Below, in pieces: positions 1 to 9,125 of a stretch of 64,000 nucleotides of DNA. The first letter of the stretch is position 1. Every line of letters begins with the position of its first letter. The stretch comes from Falsiroseomonas ponticola (lineage in GTDB: Bacteria; Pseudomonadota; Alphaproteobacteria; Acetobacterales; Acetobacteraceae), in contig NZ_JAERQN010000005.1 in the NCBI RefSeq assembly GCF_016805305.1, positions 62,001-126,000 of the forward strand, written 5' to 3'. The notes beneath the pieces are model-generated. The model worked only from the letters and a program-made list of their open reading frames with translations. It had not been told where the DNA came from and did not search any database. The position numbers were made by a program, and so were the translations under genes.

Positions 1-118
1 GCTCTACGGCGACACCGCGGACGCGCCCTTCTACCTGGACCTCATCGCCAGCGGACGAGAGGTGTCGCCCTTCCGCGCGCGGCTTCCCTTCGGGGCCGCC
101 TATCGGGACGCCGCGTGA
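1..118 (+). CDS. NirB-like FAD/NAD(P)-dependent oxidoreductase, C-terminal fragment
   Basis: Only the last 38 codons are in the window, read in the frame starting at base 2 and ending with TGA at 116-118. The residues LYGDTADAPFYLDLIASGRE resemble the end of the FAD/NAD(P)-binding half of NirB-type nitrite reductases, where a similar 'LYGDT.D..WY..L' stretch precedes a terminal FG(Q/E)A motif (here PFGAAY). Its TGA overlaps the ATG of the next gene, so it is the upstream member of the nitrate/nitrite operon. In such operons a NirB-like flavoprotein can pass electrons from NAD(P)H to the nitrate or nitrite reductase. Assignment rests on a short tail and the context. Confidence 0.6.
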   Translation, partial: LYGDTADAPFYLDLIASGREVSPFRARLPFGAAYRDAA

Positions 119-1845
119 TGACCGATGCCCCCTTCAGCGCCGAGCAGCAGGAATACCTCAAAGGCTTCATGGCGGGCGTGGAGGCGCGGCGCGGATCGCT
201 GCTGCCCGCGACCGATCCCGGCGCCCCGCCCGATGCGCTGCGCGCCGCGCAGGACGCGACGCTGGCACGCGGCGGCAAGCTGGTCCCGCAGGAGGAGGCG
301 AAGCGCGAACGTCATCCGCTGGACCGCTGGGATGAGATGACGGGCCGTGCCGCTGCGGGCCGCTTCCCGAAGCCGATGGAGGATTTCATCGGCCGCTACC
401 ACGGCCTGTTCTTCGTGGGCCCCGCGCAGAATGCCTTCATGTGCCGCCTGCGCATCCCCGGCGGCATCCTCTCCGCCGCGCAGCTGGACGGCATCGCCGG
501 CATCGCGGAGGATTGCGCCGGCGGCTATGCCGATGTGACCACGCGCGCCAACCTGCAGCTGCGCGAGATTCCCGCCGACAAGGGCGTGGAGGTGGTGGAG
601 CGCCTGGCCGACCTCGGCATCGTGCCCAGGGGCACCGGCGCCGACAACATCCGCAACATCACCGCGAGCCCGACGGCCGGCATCGATGCGCGGGAACTGG
701 TTGATACGCGCCCGCTGGTGCGCGCGCTGCACCACCACATCCTCAACACCCGAGACCTTTTCGCCCTGCCGCGCAAGTTCAACATCGCCGTCTCCGGCGG
801 CGGCGCGGTGGAGGTGCTGGGGGAGACGAATGACATCAGCCTGCGCGCGGTGGAGACGCCGGCGGGGCTGCGCTATCGCCTGACGCTCGGCGGCATCACC
901 GGGCATCGCGACTTCGCGCGGCCGACGGGCGTGGTGGTCCGGCCGGAGGAGGCGGTGCGCGTCTGCGACGCCATCCTGCGCGTCTTCATCGCGGAGGGCG
1001 ACCGCACGGACCGCAAGAAGGCGCGGCTGAAATACGTGCTGGACCGGATGGGGATCGAGGCCTTCCTCGGCCTGGTCGAGCAGCGCCTGGGCTTCGCGCT
1101 GGAACGGGTGGAGGAGGCGGCGCTGCGCCCCGCGCCGCCGCCCGCCAAGCACGGCCATCTGGGCATCCATGCGCAGAAGCAGCCCGGGCTGCGCTACATC
1201 GGCCTGGTGACGCCGGTCGGGCGGCTGACGGCGGCGCAGTTGCGCGGCATCGCCGATCTCGCGCGGCGCTTCGGCAGCGGCACCATCCGGCTGACGGTCT
1301 GGCAGAACCTGCTGGTCAGCGACATTCCCGATGCGGCGATCGGGGCCGCCTGCGCGGCGATCGAGGCCCTCGGCCTTGGCTGGCAGGCCAGCAACATCCG
1401 CGGTGGGCTCGTTGCCTGCACCGGGGCGGCGGGCTGCAAATTCGCCGCCAGCCACACCAAGCAGCACGCGGCGGCGCTGGCGGATTTCCTGGATGTGCGG
1501 ATCGCGGTGGATGCGCCGGTCAACATCCACCTGACCGGCTGCCACCATTCCTGCGCGCAGCACTACATCGCCGATATCGGCCTGCTCGGCGCCAAGGTGG
1601 AGCGCGGCGAGGAGCTGGTGGAGGGCTATGACCTGCATGTCGGCGGCGGCGCGGGGCCGGAGCAGAAGATCGGCCGCCTGGTGCTGCCCAAGGTCGCGGC
1701 CGATGCGTTGAACGAGACGGTGCTGGCGCTGCTGCGCGCCTGGATGCAGGGCCGCACGCCGGGCGAAAGCTTCCAGCACTTCACCGCCCGCCACGGGGAC
1801 GCCGCCATCGCGGCCATGGCGCGCGTGACGGAGGACGCGGCATGA
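118..1845 (+). CDS. nirA: NirA-family siroheme nitrite reductase
   Basis: Assimilatory nitrite (or sulfite) reductase of the NirA/SiR hemoprotein family, 575 aa, reducing nitrite to ammonium in the cytoplasm. Two ferredoxin-like repeats each precede a substrate/siroheme domain. The [4Fe-4S]-siroheme ligands are visible as Cys434/Cys440 (C-X5-C) and Cys475/Cys479 (C-X3-C, in GCHHSC). I chose ATG 118, overlapping the upstream TGA, rather than GTG 115. The N-terminus (residues 5-20, PFSAEQQEYLKGFMAG) closely matches a segment of the next protein. Position between a NirB-like flavoprotein and a CysJ-like reductase, with nasA and cobA downstream, points to nitrite rather than sulfite as the main substrate. 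Confidence 0.9.
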   Translation: MTDAPFSAEQQEYLKGFMAGVEARRGSLLPATDPGAPPDALRAAQDATLARGGKLVPQEEAKRERHPLDRWDEMTGRAAAGRFPKPMEDFIGRYHGLFFVGPAQNAFMCRLRIPGGILSAAQLDGIAGIAEDCAGGYADVTTRANLQLREIPADKGVEVVERLADLGIVPRGTGADNIRNITASPTAGIDARELVDTRPLVRALHHHILNTRDLFALPRKFNIAVSGGGAVEVLGETNDISLRAVETPAGLRYRLTLGGITGHRDFARPTGVVVRPEEAVRVCDAILRVFIAEGDRTDRKKARLKYVLDRMGIEAFLGLVEQRLGFALERVEEAALRPAPPPAKHGHLGIHAQKQPGLRYIGLVTPVGRLTAAQLRGIADLARRFGSGTIRLTVWQNLLVSDIPDAAIGAACAAIEALGLGWQASNIRGGLVACTGAAGCKFAASHTKQHAAALADFLDVRIAVDAPVNIHLTGCHHSCAQHYIADIGLLGAKVERGEELVEGYDLHVGGGAGPEQKIGRLVLPKVAADALNETVLALLRAWMQGRTPGESFQHFTARHGDAAIAAMARVTEDAA

Positions 1846-3380
1846 ACGCCATCATCCCGCAGGCACTCGGGCCAGCGCCGGTTCCCGTCATCCCGGAGAA
1901 CGCGCCCTTCACCGCGGCGCAGCGCGCCTGGCTGAACGGCTTCCTCGCCGGGCTCTATGGCGGTGCCGCCGCTGCCTCCGCCAATGCCTCCGCCGGCCCG
2001 CCGCCGCCCGCCGCGGCGGCGGAGGACTTCCCCTGGCACGACCCGGCGATCGAGCTGGAGGAACGGCTGCAACTCGCCGAAGGCAAGCCGCTGTCGCGGC
2101 GCCTGATGGCGGCGATGGCGCAGCTGGATTGCGGGCAATGCGGCTATGTCTGCCAGAGCTATGCGGAGGCGCTGGCGAGCGGCGCCGAAAGCTCCGCCGC
2201 GCTCTGCGTGCCGGGCGCCAAGGCGACGCAGAAGGCGCTGAAGGCGCTGCTGGCGGAGAAGCCCGCGACGGCGGCGCCCAGGCCCGCGGTCGCGGCCGCG
2301 CCGGCGGGTCGGCCCATCCGCTTCGTCTCCGCCGCGCGGCTCACCGGGCCTGGTTCCGCCAAGGATGTGCGGCACGTCGTGCTGGACCTGGCGGAGAGCG
2401 GCCTTGCCTATGAGCCGGGGGACAGCCTGTCGCTGACCGTCGAGAACGACCCCGCGCTGGTGGAGGCGGTGCTTCCCGCGCTCGGCGCCGAAGGGGACGG
2501 GGCGCTGCGGGAGGAATTGCGCTGCCGGCGGGACATCGCGCGGCCGCTCGACCGCACGCTGGACCTTTTGGCCGGTGCCGCGCGGCACGCGCCACATGCC
2601 ACGGCGCTGCGCGCGCTCGCGGATGGCGAGGATGGCGTGGAGCCGGCGGAGGCGGATCTGCTGGACCTGCTGCAGGCCTTTCCCTCCGCACGCCCGCCGG
2701 TGGCGGACCTCGTCGCCTCCCTGCCGCTGCTGAAGCCGCGGCTCTATTCCATCGCCTCCTCGCCGCTTGCCTGCCCAGGCCGGGTGGAACTCTGCGTCGG
2801 CGTGGTGCGGGCGACGCGCCGCGAGAGGGTCAGGGATGGCGTGGCGTCCTGCCACCTCGCCTTCCGGGCGACACCGGATTTGCCGCTGCTAGCGCAGGTG
2901 CAGGTCAGCCATTTCCGCCTGCCCGCCGATCCCGCGAAGCCCGTCATCATGATCGGCCCCGGCACCGGCATCGCGCCCTTCCGCGCCTTCCTGCAACACC
3001 TCGCGGCGACGGGCGCGCGCAACCGCGCCTGGCTGTTCTTCGGCGACCAGCGCGGCGCGACGGACTTCCTGTTCCGGGAAGAGATCGAGGCCTGGCGCGC
3101 GAAGGGCACGCTCTCGCGCCTGTCGCTGGCCTGGAGCCGCGATGGTGACCGCAAGGTCTATGTCCAGCATCGCATGGCGGAGGAAGCGCCCGATCTCTGG
3201 CGCTGGCTGCAGGATGGCGCGCATCTCTATGTCTGCGGCGATGCCAGCCGCATGGCGAAGGATGTGGATGCCGCGCTGCGCCAGGTGGCGATGGGCGAGG
3301 GGGGCATGAGCGCGGACCAGGCGCGGGACTGGATTGTCGCCCTGGCCCGCCAGGGCCGCTACCAGCGGGACGTGTACTGA
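1842..3380 (+). CDS. CysJ-like FAD/NADPH reductase with N-terminal four-cysteine module
   Basis: 512-aa diflavin-reductase-type protein, probably the NADPH:nitrite-reductase electron donor. The C-terminal two thirds has the CysJ/CPR fold: FAD motif RLYS at 300-303, nucleotide-site motif GPGTGIAPFRAF at 372-383, and the C-terminal DVY typical of CysJ. The usual N-terminal flavodoxin (FMN) domain is absent. Instead residues 97-122 carry Cys97, Cys100, Cys104 and Cys122 (C-X2-C-X3-C-X17-C), which could bind an iron-sulfur cluster. Residues 22-37 repeat the NirA N-terminal motif. The start ATG overlaps the nirA stop by 4 bases, implying translational coupling. FAD and NADPH roles are family knowledge; the cluster is inference. 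Confidence 0.85.
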   Translation: MNAIIPQALGPAPVPVIPENAPFTAAQRAWLNGFLAGLYGGAAAASANASAGPPPPAAAAEDFPWHDPAIELEERLQLAEGKPLSRRLMAAMAQLDCGQCGYVCQSYAEALASGAESSAALCVPGAKATQKALKALLAEKPATAAPRPAVAAAPAGRPIRFVSAARLTGPGSAKDVRHVVLDLAESGLAYEPGDSLSLTVENDPALVEAVLPALGAEGDGALREELRCRRDIARPLDRTLDLLAGAARHAPHATALRALADGEDGVEPAEADLLDLLQAFPSARPPVADLVASLPLLKPRLYSIASSPLACPGRVELCVGVVRATRRERVRDGVASCHLAFRATPDLPLLAQVQVSHFRLPADPAKPVIMIGPGTGIAPFRAFLQHLAATGARNRAWLFFGDQRGATDFLFREEIEAWRAKGTLSRLSLAWSRDGDRKVYVQHRMAEEAPDLWRWLQDGAHLYVCGDASRMAKDVDAALRQVAMGEGGMSADQARDWIVALARQGRYQRDVY

Positions 3381-3381
3381 G

Positions 3382-6012
3382 ATGGACGGAAGCTTCGTCG
3401 CCCGGCCCGCCCGCACCACCTGCCCCTATTGCGGCGTCGGCTGCGGCGTGCTGGCCACGCCGGATGGGCGCGGCGGCGCCACCATCGCCGGCGATCCAGA
3501 CCATCCCGCCAACCAGGGGCGGCTCTGCAGCAAGGGCAGCGCGCTGGGCGAGACGCTGTCGCTGGAAGATCGCCTGCTGCACCCCGAGATCGGCGGCAAG
3601 CGCGCCAGCTGGGACGCCGCGCTGGACGCGGTGGCGGAGGGCTTCCGGCGTGGCCTGGCGCAGCACGGGCCGGAGGGTGTCGCCCTCTACGTCTCCGGGC
3701 AACTGCTGACCGAGGACTACTACGCCACCAACAAATTCGCGAAGGGCGTGCTCGGCACCGCCAATATCGACAGCAACTCCCGCCTCTGCATGGCCAGCGC
3801 GGTCGCCGCCCATACCCGCGCCTTCGGCGAGGATGTGGTGCCCGGCACCTATGAGGATCTGGAGCTGGCGGACACGGTGGTGCTGGTCGGCAGTAACCTT
3901 GCCTGGTGCCATCCGGTGCTGTTCCAGCGCGTGATGGCGGCGAAGGCGGCGCGGCCTTCCATGACGCTGATCGTCGTCGATCCGCGGCGCACCGCGACAT
4001 GCGAAGGGGCGGAGCTGCATCTGCCGCTCCGTCCCGGCAGCGATGTCGCGCTGTTCGCCGCGCTGCTCACGCATCTGCAGGACCGGGGCCTGGCGGATCG
4101 CGCCTGGCTCGCGGCCCATGCGGAAGGCGCGGAGGCGGCGCTGGAAGCGGCGCGCGCCATCGCGCCACAGGCCGCGGCGCTCACCGGCCTCGACCCCGCG
4201 CTGATCGCGCGCTTCTGCGCCGCCTGGGCCGCCAGCCCGCGCACCGTCACGCTCTGGAGCATGGGCGTGAACCAGTCGAGCGCCGGCACGGACAAGGCGA
4301 ACGCCATCATCAACTGCCATTTGCTGACCGGCCGCATCGGCCGGCCCGGCGCGGGGCCCTTCAGCGTCACCGGCCAGCCCAATGCGATGGGGGGGCGTGA
4401 GACGGGCGCGCTGGCCACCATGCTGGCCGGGCATCTGCGCTTTGATGTGCCGGCGGAGCATGCGGCGCTGGCGGCGTTCTGGAACGCACCGGGGCTGCCG
4501 CGCGCGCCGGGTTTGAAGGCGACGCAGCTTTTCGCCGCGCTGGAAGCGCAGAGGATCGGCGCGCTCTGGGTGATGGCGACCAACCCGGCGGTATCCCTGC
4601 CGGATGGCGATGCGGTGCGGGGCGCGCTGGCCCGCGCGCCCTTCCTGGTGGTGTCGGAGGTGACGCGCCGCTCCGACACCGCCGCCTATGCCCATGTGCG
4701 CCTGCCGGCCCTTGCCTGGGCCGAGAAGACCGGCACGGTGACGAACAGCGAGCGCGTCATCAGCCGCCAGCGCGGCTTCCTGCCCGCACCCGGGGAGGCG
4801 CGGCCGGATTGGTGGATGGTGGCGGAGGTGGCGCGCCGCCTCGGCCATGAGGGTTTCGGCTGGGCTGGGCCAGCGGCGATCTTCCGGGAGCATGCGGCGG
4901 TGACGGGCCTGGCGCGGCCCTCCGCCCGGGCCTTCGACATTTCGGGCCTCGCCGGGCTGGCGGACGATGCCTATGCGGCGCTCGCGCCGACGCGCTGGCC
5001 GGTGCCGGCCGACGGGCCCGTGGCGGCGCGCTTCTTCGCCCATGGGGGCGTCCTGGCCGGGCGCGCGCGGCTGGTGCCCACGCCCTTCCGCGCGCCGGTG
5101 GAGGATGTCTCCGCGGCCTTCCCGCTGCGCCTGCTGACCGGGCGGCTGCGGGACCAGTGGCACACCATGACCCGCACCGGTGCCGTGCCCCGGCTGATGG
5201 CGCACAGCCCGGAGCCCACGCTGACGCTCCATCCCGCCGATGCGCAGGGTCTGGCGCCCGGCGCGCTGGTGGCGGCGGAGTCGGTCCGTGGCCGCGCCAT
5301 CTTCCGCCTGGCGCTGGATGAGGGCCAGGCGCGCGGCACCGCCTTCGCGCCGATGCATTGGGCGGCGGAACTCGCGCCGAGCGGCCGGGTGAACGCGCTG
5401 GTGGCGCCGCATGGGGACCCCGTGAGCTTCCAGCCGGAACTCAAGAACGCGGCCATCCGCGTCTCCGCCTATGGTGCCGCCTGGCATGCCGCGGTGCTCT
5501 CCGCCACGCGCCTGCCGCGCGACCTCGCGCCCTATGAGGCCGCGATCGCGGTCGAGGGCGGCTGGCGGCATGAACTGGCGGGGCAGGGGGCGCCGGCGGA
5601 GGCCTTCGCGCGCCTTCTCCGCCTGATCGATGCGCCGGGCATGGCATGGCAGCGGATGGAGGACCCGGCGGCCGGCCTGTTCCGCGCCGCGGCGATCCGT
5701 TGCGGCCGGCTGGCCGGCGCCGTGCTGCTGGGCCCCGACGCGGCGCTGCCGCCCCGCGCCTGGCTGGCCGCGCTGCTGGCCAGCGAGGGCCCGCTGGAGC
5801 CCGCCGATCGCGCGGCGCTGCTGGCGGGGGCGCGGCCGGGAGGCCCGCCGCCCTCGCCCCTGGTCTGCGCCTGCCATGGCGTGACGGCGGCGGCGATCCA
5901 GGCCTGCGGCGGCGATGGGGCCCGGGTCGGGGCCGAGACGCGGGCGGGCACCGGCTGCGGGTCCTGCAAGCCGGAGATCGCGGCGCTGCTTGCCCGGCTG
6001 GCGCCCGCCTGA
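3382..6012 (+). CDS. nasA: Assimilatory nitrate reductase catalytic subunit NasA
   Basis: 876-aa cytoplasmic molybdopterin oxidoreductase reducing nitrate to nitrite. The N-terminal [4Fe-4S] ligands are Cys14, Cys17, Cys21 and Cys49, followed by the Mo-bisMGD catalytic region and the C-terminal molydopterin dinucleotide-binding domain. The last ~50 residues form a BFD-like [2Fe-2S] module with Cys829, Cys831, Cys859 and Cys862, as in the long NasA class that takes electrons from a flavoprotein. No Tat signal is present, consistent with the assimilatory type. ATG 3382 directly follows the flavoprotein stop; an in-frame upstream extension lies inside the previous gene and was rejected. TGA overlaps the start of cobA. 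Confidence 0.95.
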   Translation: MDGSFVARPARTTCPYCGVGCGVLATPDGRGGATIAGDPDHPANQGRLCSKGSALGETLSLEDRLLHPEIGGKRASWDAALDAVAEGFRRGLAQHGPEGVALYVSGQLLTEDYYATNKFAKGVLGTANIDSNSRLCMASAVAAHTRAFGEDVVPGTYEDLELADTVVLVGSNLAWCHPVLFQRVMAAKAARPSMTLIVVDPRRTATCEGAELHLPLRPGSDVALFAALLTHLQDRGLADRAWLAAHAEGAEAALEAARAIAPQAAALTGLDPALIARFCAAWAASPRTVTLWSMGVNQSSAGTDKANAIINCHLLTGRIGRPGAGPFSVTGQPNAMGGRETGALATMLAGHLRFDVPAEHAALAAFWNAPGLPRAPGLKATQLFAALEAQRIGALWVMATNPAVSLPDGDAVRGALARAPFLVVSEVTRRSDTAAYAHVRLPALAWAEKTGTVTNSERVISRQRGFLPAPGEARPDWWMVAEVARRLGHEGFGWAGPAAIFREHAAVTGLARPSARAFDISGLAGLADDAYAALAPTRWPVPADGPVAARFFAHGGVLAGRARLVPTPFRAPVEDVSAAFPLRLLTGRLRDQWHTMTRTGAVPRLMAHSPEPTLTLHPADAQGLAPGALVAAESVRGRAIFRLALDEGQARGTAFAPMHWAAELAPSGRVNALVAPHGDPVSFQPELKNAAIRVSAYGAAWHAAVLSATRLPRDLAPYEAAIAVEGGWRHELAGQGAPAEAFARLLRLIDAPGMAWQRMEDPAAGLFRAAAIRCGRLAGAVLLGPDAALPPRAWLAALLASEGPLEPADRAALLAGARPGGPPPSPLVCACHGVTAAAIQACGGDGARVGAETRAGTGCGSCKPEIAALLARLAPA

Positions 6013-6995
6013 TGGGCCCCGTCGCGGCCTTCCTCGATCGGTCCCCGCGGCTCGGCGTGCTGGCCGGGCGCCTGCGGGCGCTGCTGGGGCCCGCCCGGCG
6101 GCGCGGGCCAGGGGCCGAAGCCGCCTTCGCCCGGGCCATCAGGGGCAAGGCGCCGATGCCGCCGGGCACGGTCTGCCTGGTCGGCGCCGGGCCGGGATCG
6201 GCGGAGCTGCTGACGCTGCGCGCGCTGCGGCTGCTGGGGGAGGCCGATGTCATCGTGCATGACCGGCTGGTCTCGGATGAGGTGCTCGACCTGGCGCGGC
6301 CCGGCGCCGAGCGGATCTTCGTCGGCAAGTCGCGCGCCAACCACTGCCTGCCGCAGGCGGAGATCAACGCGCTGCTGGTGCGCCTGGCCCGGCAGGGGCG
6401 GCGGGTGGTGCGCCTCAAGGGTGGGGATCCCTTCGTCTTCGGCCGGGGCGGGGAGGAGGCGGCCGCGCTGGCCGAGGCCGGCATCCCCTGCCAGGTCATC
6501 CCGGGCGTCACCGCGGCACTCGCCTGCGGGGCCGATGCGGGCATCCCGCTGACGCATCGCGATGCCGCGCAGATGCTGACGCTGGTCACCGGCCACCCGC
6601 GGGACGGGCGCCTCGACATTGATGCCGCGGCCCTGGCGCGGCCGAACCAGACCCTGGCGATCTATATGGGGCTGGCGAACCTGCCGGACCTGGTGCGGCA
6701 GCTGATGGCGGCGGGGCTCGACGCCTCCCATCCCGCGGCGATCGTGGAGGGCGGCGGCACCGGCGCGGCGCGGCGGCTGGACGGCACGCTGGGTTCGCTG
6801 CCCGGCATGGCGCCTGCGGTGAGGGCCGGGCAACCGGCGTTGATCATCATCGGGGAAGTGGTCCGCCTGGCACCGCCGGTCGCACCCGCCGCGGTCTCGG
6901 CGCCGGGGTTCGCGCCCGGATCGTCCTTCATGCCGGCAGGGCACGCCAGGCCGGCGGAGCCGGTCACCTCCGCCCCGCCTTCCCGGCGGGGATAG
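6012..6995 (+). CDS. cobA: Uroporphyrinogen-III C-methyltransferase (SUMT)
   Basis: 327-aa SAM-dependent enzyme converting uroporphyrinogen III to precorrin-2, the first step towards siroheme, the NirA cofactor. The methyltransferase domain starts near residue 53 with LVGAGPGS and contains KGGDPFVFGRGGEE at 136-149, both SUMT hallmarks. An N-terminal extension of ~52 residues, rich in Arg and Leu, is unlike standalone CobA; it faintly resembles the helical end of the CysG dehydrogenase half but is too short to be that domain. The C-terminus also carries a ~40-residue Ala/Pro tail. ATG overlaps the nasA stop, so it is the operon's cofactor-supply gene. Confidence 0.92.
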   Translation: MGPVAAFLDRSPRLGVLAGRLRALLGPARRRGPGAEAAFARAIRGKAPMPPGTVCLVGAGPGSAELLTLRALRLLGEADVIVHDRLVSDEVLDLARPGAERIFVGKSRANHCLPQAEINALLVRLARQGRRVVRLKGGDPFVFGRGGEEAAALAEAGIPCQVIPGVTAALACGADAGIPLTHRDAAQMLTLVTGHPRDGRLDIDAAALARPNQTLAIYMGLANLPDLVRQLMAAGLDASHPAAIVEGGGTGAARRLDGTLGSLPGMAPAVRAGQPALIIIGEVVRLAPPVAPAAVSAPGFAPGSSFMPAGHARPAEPVTSAPPSRRG

Positions 6996-7085
6996 GCTGG
7001 ATCGCCTCTCCGGCCGCGACGCCGCCCCCGCGGCTGACCCGGGGCTTGTCGCCTCCGGAGGCGCGGGGGCAGAAGGGGGCGGGCC

Positions 7086-8135
7086 GTGGCGGGAATGGGC
7101 ATGGATATCGGCATCGACAGCTTCGTGGCGACCATCCCCGATCCCCGGACCGGGCACCGCGTCTCGCCGACCGATCGCATGGCGGCGCTGCTGGCGGAGG
7201 TGGAGACGGCGGATCGCGTCGGCCTCGACGTCTTCGGGATCGGGGAGCATCACCGGCCGGAATTCCTGGACTCCGCCCCCGCCATCATCCTGGCCGCAGC
7301 CGCCGCCCGCACCCGGCGCATCCGCCTGACCAGCGCCGTGACGGTGCTGAGCGCCGCGGACCCGGTGCGCGTGCTGCAGGAATTCGCGACGCTCGACCTG
7401 ATCGCCCGCGGGCGGGCCGAGATCGTGGTCGGCCGCGGTTCCTTCGGCGAGGCCTATCCGCTGTTCGGCTTCTCCATGGCCGATTACGACGCGCTGTTCG
7501 TCGAGAAGCTCGACCTTCTGCTGAAGCTGCGGGACGAGGAGAGCGTGACCTGGCAGGGCCGGTTCCGCCCGCCGCTGCAGGACCAGCGCGTCTTCCCCCG
7601 GCCGCACCAGGCGCGGCTCCCGATCTGGGTCGGCGTCGGCGGCACGCCGCAATCCTTCGCCCGCGCCGGGGTCATGGGCCTGCCGCTGATGGTCGCGATC
7701 ATCGGTGGCAGCTTCGACCGGTTCCGGCCGCTGGTGGATCTCTACCGGGAAGCCGGGCGACGGGCCGGGCATGCGCCATCGGCGCTGCGCGTCGGCGTCC
7801 ACGCCATGGGCTTCGTGGGGGATAGCGATGCCGCGGCGCGCGACGCCTTCTTCCCGGGCTGGGCCCATATGTTCACCGAGATCGGCCGGGAACGCGGCTG
7901 GCCGCCGCCGACGCGCGCGCAATTCGATGCCATGTGCGGCCCGGGCGGCGCCTTCCTGATCGGCGATCCGCACACCGTCGCCCGCAAGCTCCGCGCGGCG
8001 GATGAGGCACTGGGCGGCATCGCGCGCGTCACCTTCCAGATGAGCTCCGCGATGCTGGAGACGGCGGCGATGCAGCGTTCGATCGAGCTGCTGGGCACCG
8101 CCGTCGCACCCATGATCCGGGCCAGGGCCGCCTGA
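7086..8135 (+). CDS. LLM-class (luciferase-like) flavin-dependent oxidoreductase
   Basis: 349-aa member of the bacterial luciferase-like monooxygenase superfamily, which uses reduced FMN or F420 on small organic substrates. The GEHH motif, a following segment listing alternative sources (AAAAARTRRIRL) and the VGRGSF loop are typical. I chose GTG 7086, placed about 7 bases after a GAAGGGGG ribosome site at 7072-7079; ATG 7095 and 7101 are alternatives. A 14-base palindrome (CGCCTCCGGAGGCG, 7050-7063) lies just upstream. It stands alone between the nitrate operon and a convergent gene, so its substrate cannot be inferred. Confidence 0.85.
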   Translation: MAGMGMDIGIDSFVATIPDPRTGHRVSPTDRMAALLAEVETADRVGLDVFGIGEHHRPEFLDSAPAIILAAAAARTRRIRLTSAVTVLSAADPVRVLQEFATLDLIARGRAEIVVGRGSFGEAYPLFGFSMADYDALFVEKLDLLLKLRDEESVTWQGRFRPPLQDQRVFPRPHQARLPIWVGVGGTPQSFARAGVMGLPLMVAIIGGSFDRFRPLVDLYREAGRRAGHAPSALRVGVHAMGFVGDSDAAARDAFFPGWAHMFTEIGRERGWPPPTRAQFDAMCGPGGAFLIGDPHTVARKLRAADEALGGIARVTFQMSSAMLETAAMQRSIELLGTAVAPMIRARAA

Positions 8136-8150
8136 AGGCGGCCGCCGGCG

Positions 8151-9125
8151 TCAATCCGCGAACTGCCCCGCTTCCACGATCAGCGGGCGCAGGCGGGCGA
8201 TCTCGCTCGCCAGGAAGGCCGCGTGGTGCGCCGGCGTCGCCTCCGCGTCCGAGGCCACGGTGGTCAGCGTCTCCGCGAAGCGCTGCTTCAGGCGTTCGTC
8301 GCGAAGCGCCACGCGGATGGCCTGGGCCAGGCGGTTCTGGATCTCCGGCGGCGTGCCGGCCGCGGCATAGAGGCCGTGCCAGGCGGACATGATGAGATCG
8401 ACGCCCTGTTCCCGCGCGGTCGGCACATCGAAGCCCGGGATGCGCTCCGGCAGCGTGACGGCATAGGCCTTGATGCGCCCATCGCGGGCGAAGGGCGCGG
8501 CGACGGTCGCCTGCTCGCAGGAGATGTCGAGGCGGCCGGCCATCATCTCCGTCATCGCCGGGGCGCTGCCGCGGAAGACTATGGTGGTGGCGCTGCGGCC
8601 GGCGGCGTGCTGCATCAGCATGCCGCAGAGCTGGTTCGACCCGCCCAGGCCGGAATGGCCGAGGTTCAGCCGGTCCCCCTGCTCCCGCAGCACGGCGAGG
8701 TAGCTGGCCAGGTCCCGCGCCGGGAAATCGGGGCGGGAGACGATGGCCATGCCGGTGTGGGACACCACGCCGAGCGGCGCGAAGCCACGCTCGATGCTGA
8801 AGGGCAATTGCCGGTAGAGCGTCGCGGCGGCGGCCAGGCCGATATGGTGGATCATCAGCGTATGGCCATCGGGGCGGGACTGCGCCACGCGCGCCGCGGC
8901 GATGGTGCCGCCCGCGCCGGTGACGTTCTCCGCCGCCACGGGCTGGCCGAGTTCCCGCGACATGCCGTCCGCCAGCAGGCGGGCGATCATGTCGGTCGGC
9001 CCGCCCGCCGCGAAGGGAATGGCAATGGTCAGCGGGCGGTTGGGGAAGGCCTGCCCGAAGGCCTGGCTGCCGATGAAAGGCACGGCAAGCGCGCCGATCA
9101 GCAGCGTGCGACGGTTGATCCGCAA
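8151..9125 (-). CDS. Bug/TctC-family periplasmic substrate-binding protein (downstream of pcaHG)
   Basis: 324-aa tripartite-tricarboxylate-transporter receptor. The signal peptide has a twin-arginine-like start (NRRTLLIG, 4-11) and a cleavage region near residue 24. The family hallmarks IPFAAGG, a GAGG turn and RPDGHTL follow. Bug proteins normally bind organic acids for a TctAB permease, but no TctA or TctB is present in the window. The gene lies 72 bases after pcaG on the same strand, with a GGGCCG/CGGCCC hairpin at 9143-9159 between them. The ligand may be an aromatic acid or a related metabolite; that is inference from position. Confidence 0.9.
   Translation of the reverse strand: MRINRRTLLIGALAVPFIGSQAFGQAFPNRPLTIAIPFAAGGPTDMIARLLADGMSRELGQPVAAENVTGAGGTIAAARVAQSRPDGHTLMIHHIGLAAAATLYRQLPFSIERGFAPLGVVSHTGMAIVSRPDFPARDLASYLAVLREQGDRLNLGHSGLGGSNQLCGMLMQHAAGRSATTIVFRGSAPAMTEMMAGRLDISCEQATVAAPFARDGRIKAYAVTLPERIPGFDVPTAREQGVDLIMSAWHGLYAAAGTPPEIQNRLAQAIRVALRDERLKQRFAETLTTVASDAEATPAHHAAFLASEIARLRPLIVEAGQFAD

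Noticed and set aside
2947-5877. Minus-strand open frame of 976 codons across nasA
   Set aside because: Shadow of nasA: Arg/Gly/His-rich translation without motifs, while the plus strand gives a complete nitrate reductase.
7050-7063. Palindrome CGCCTCCGGAGGCG ahead of the luciferase-like gene as an operator
   Set aside because: Such short GC-only palindromes occur by chance in this composition, and nothing else supports it.
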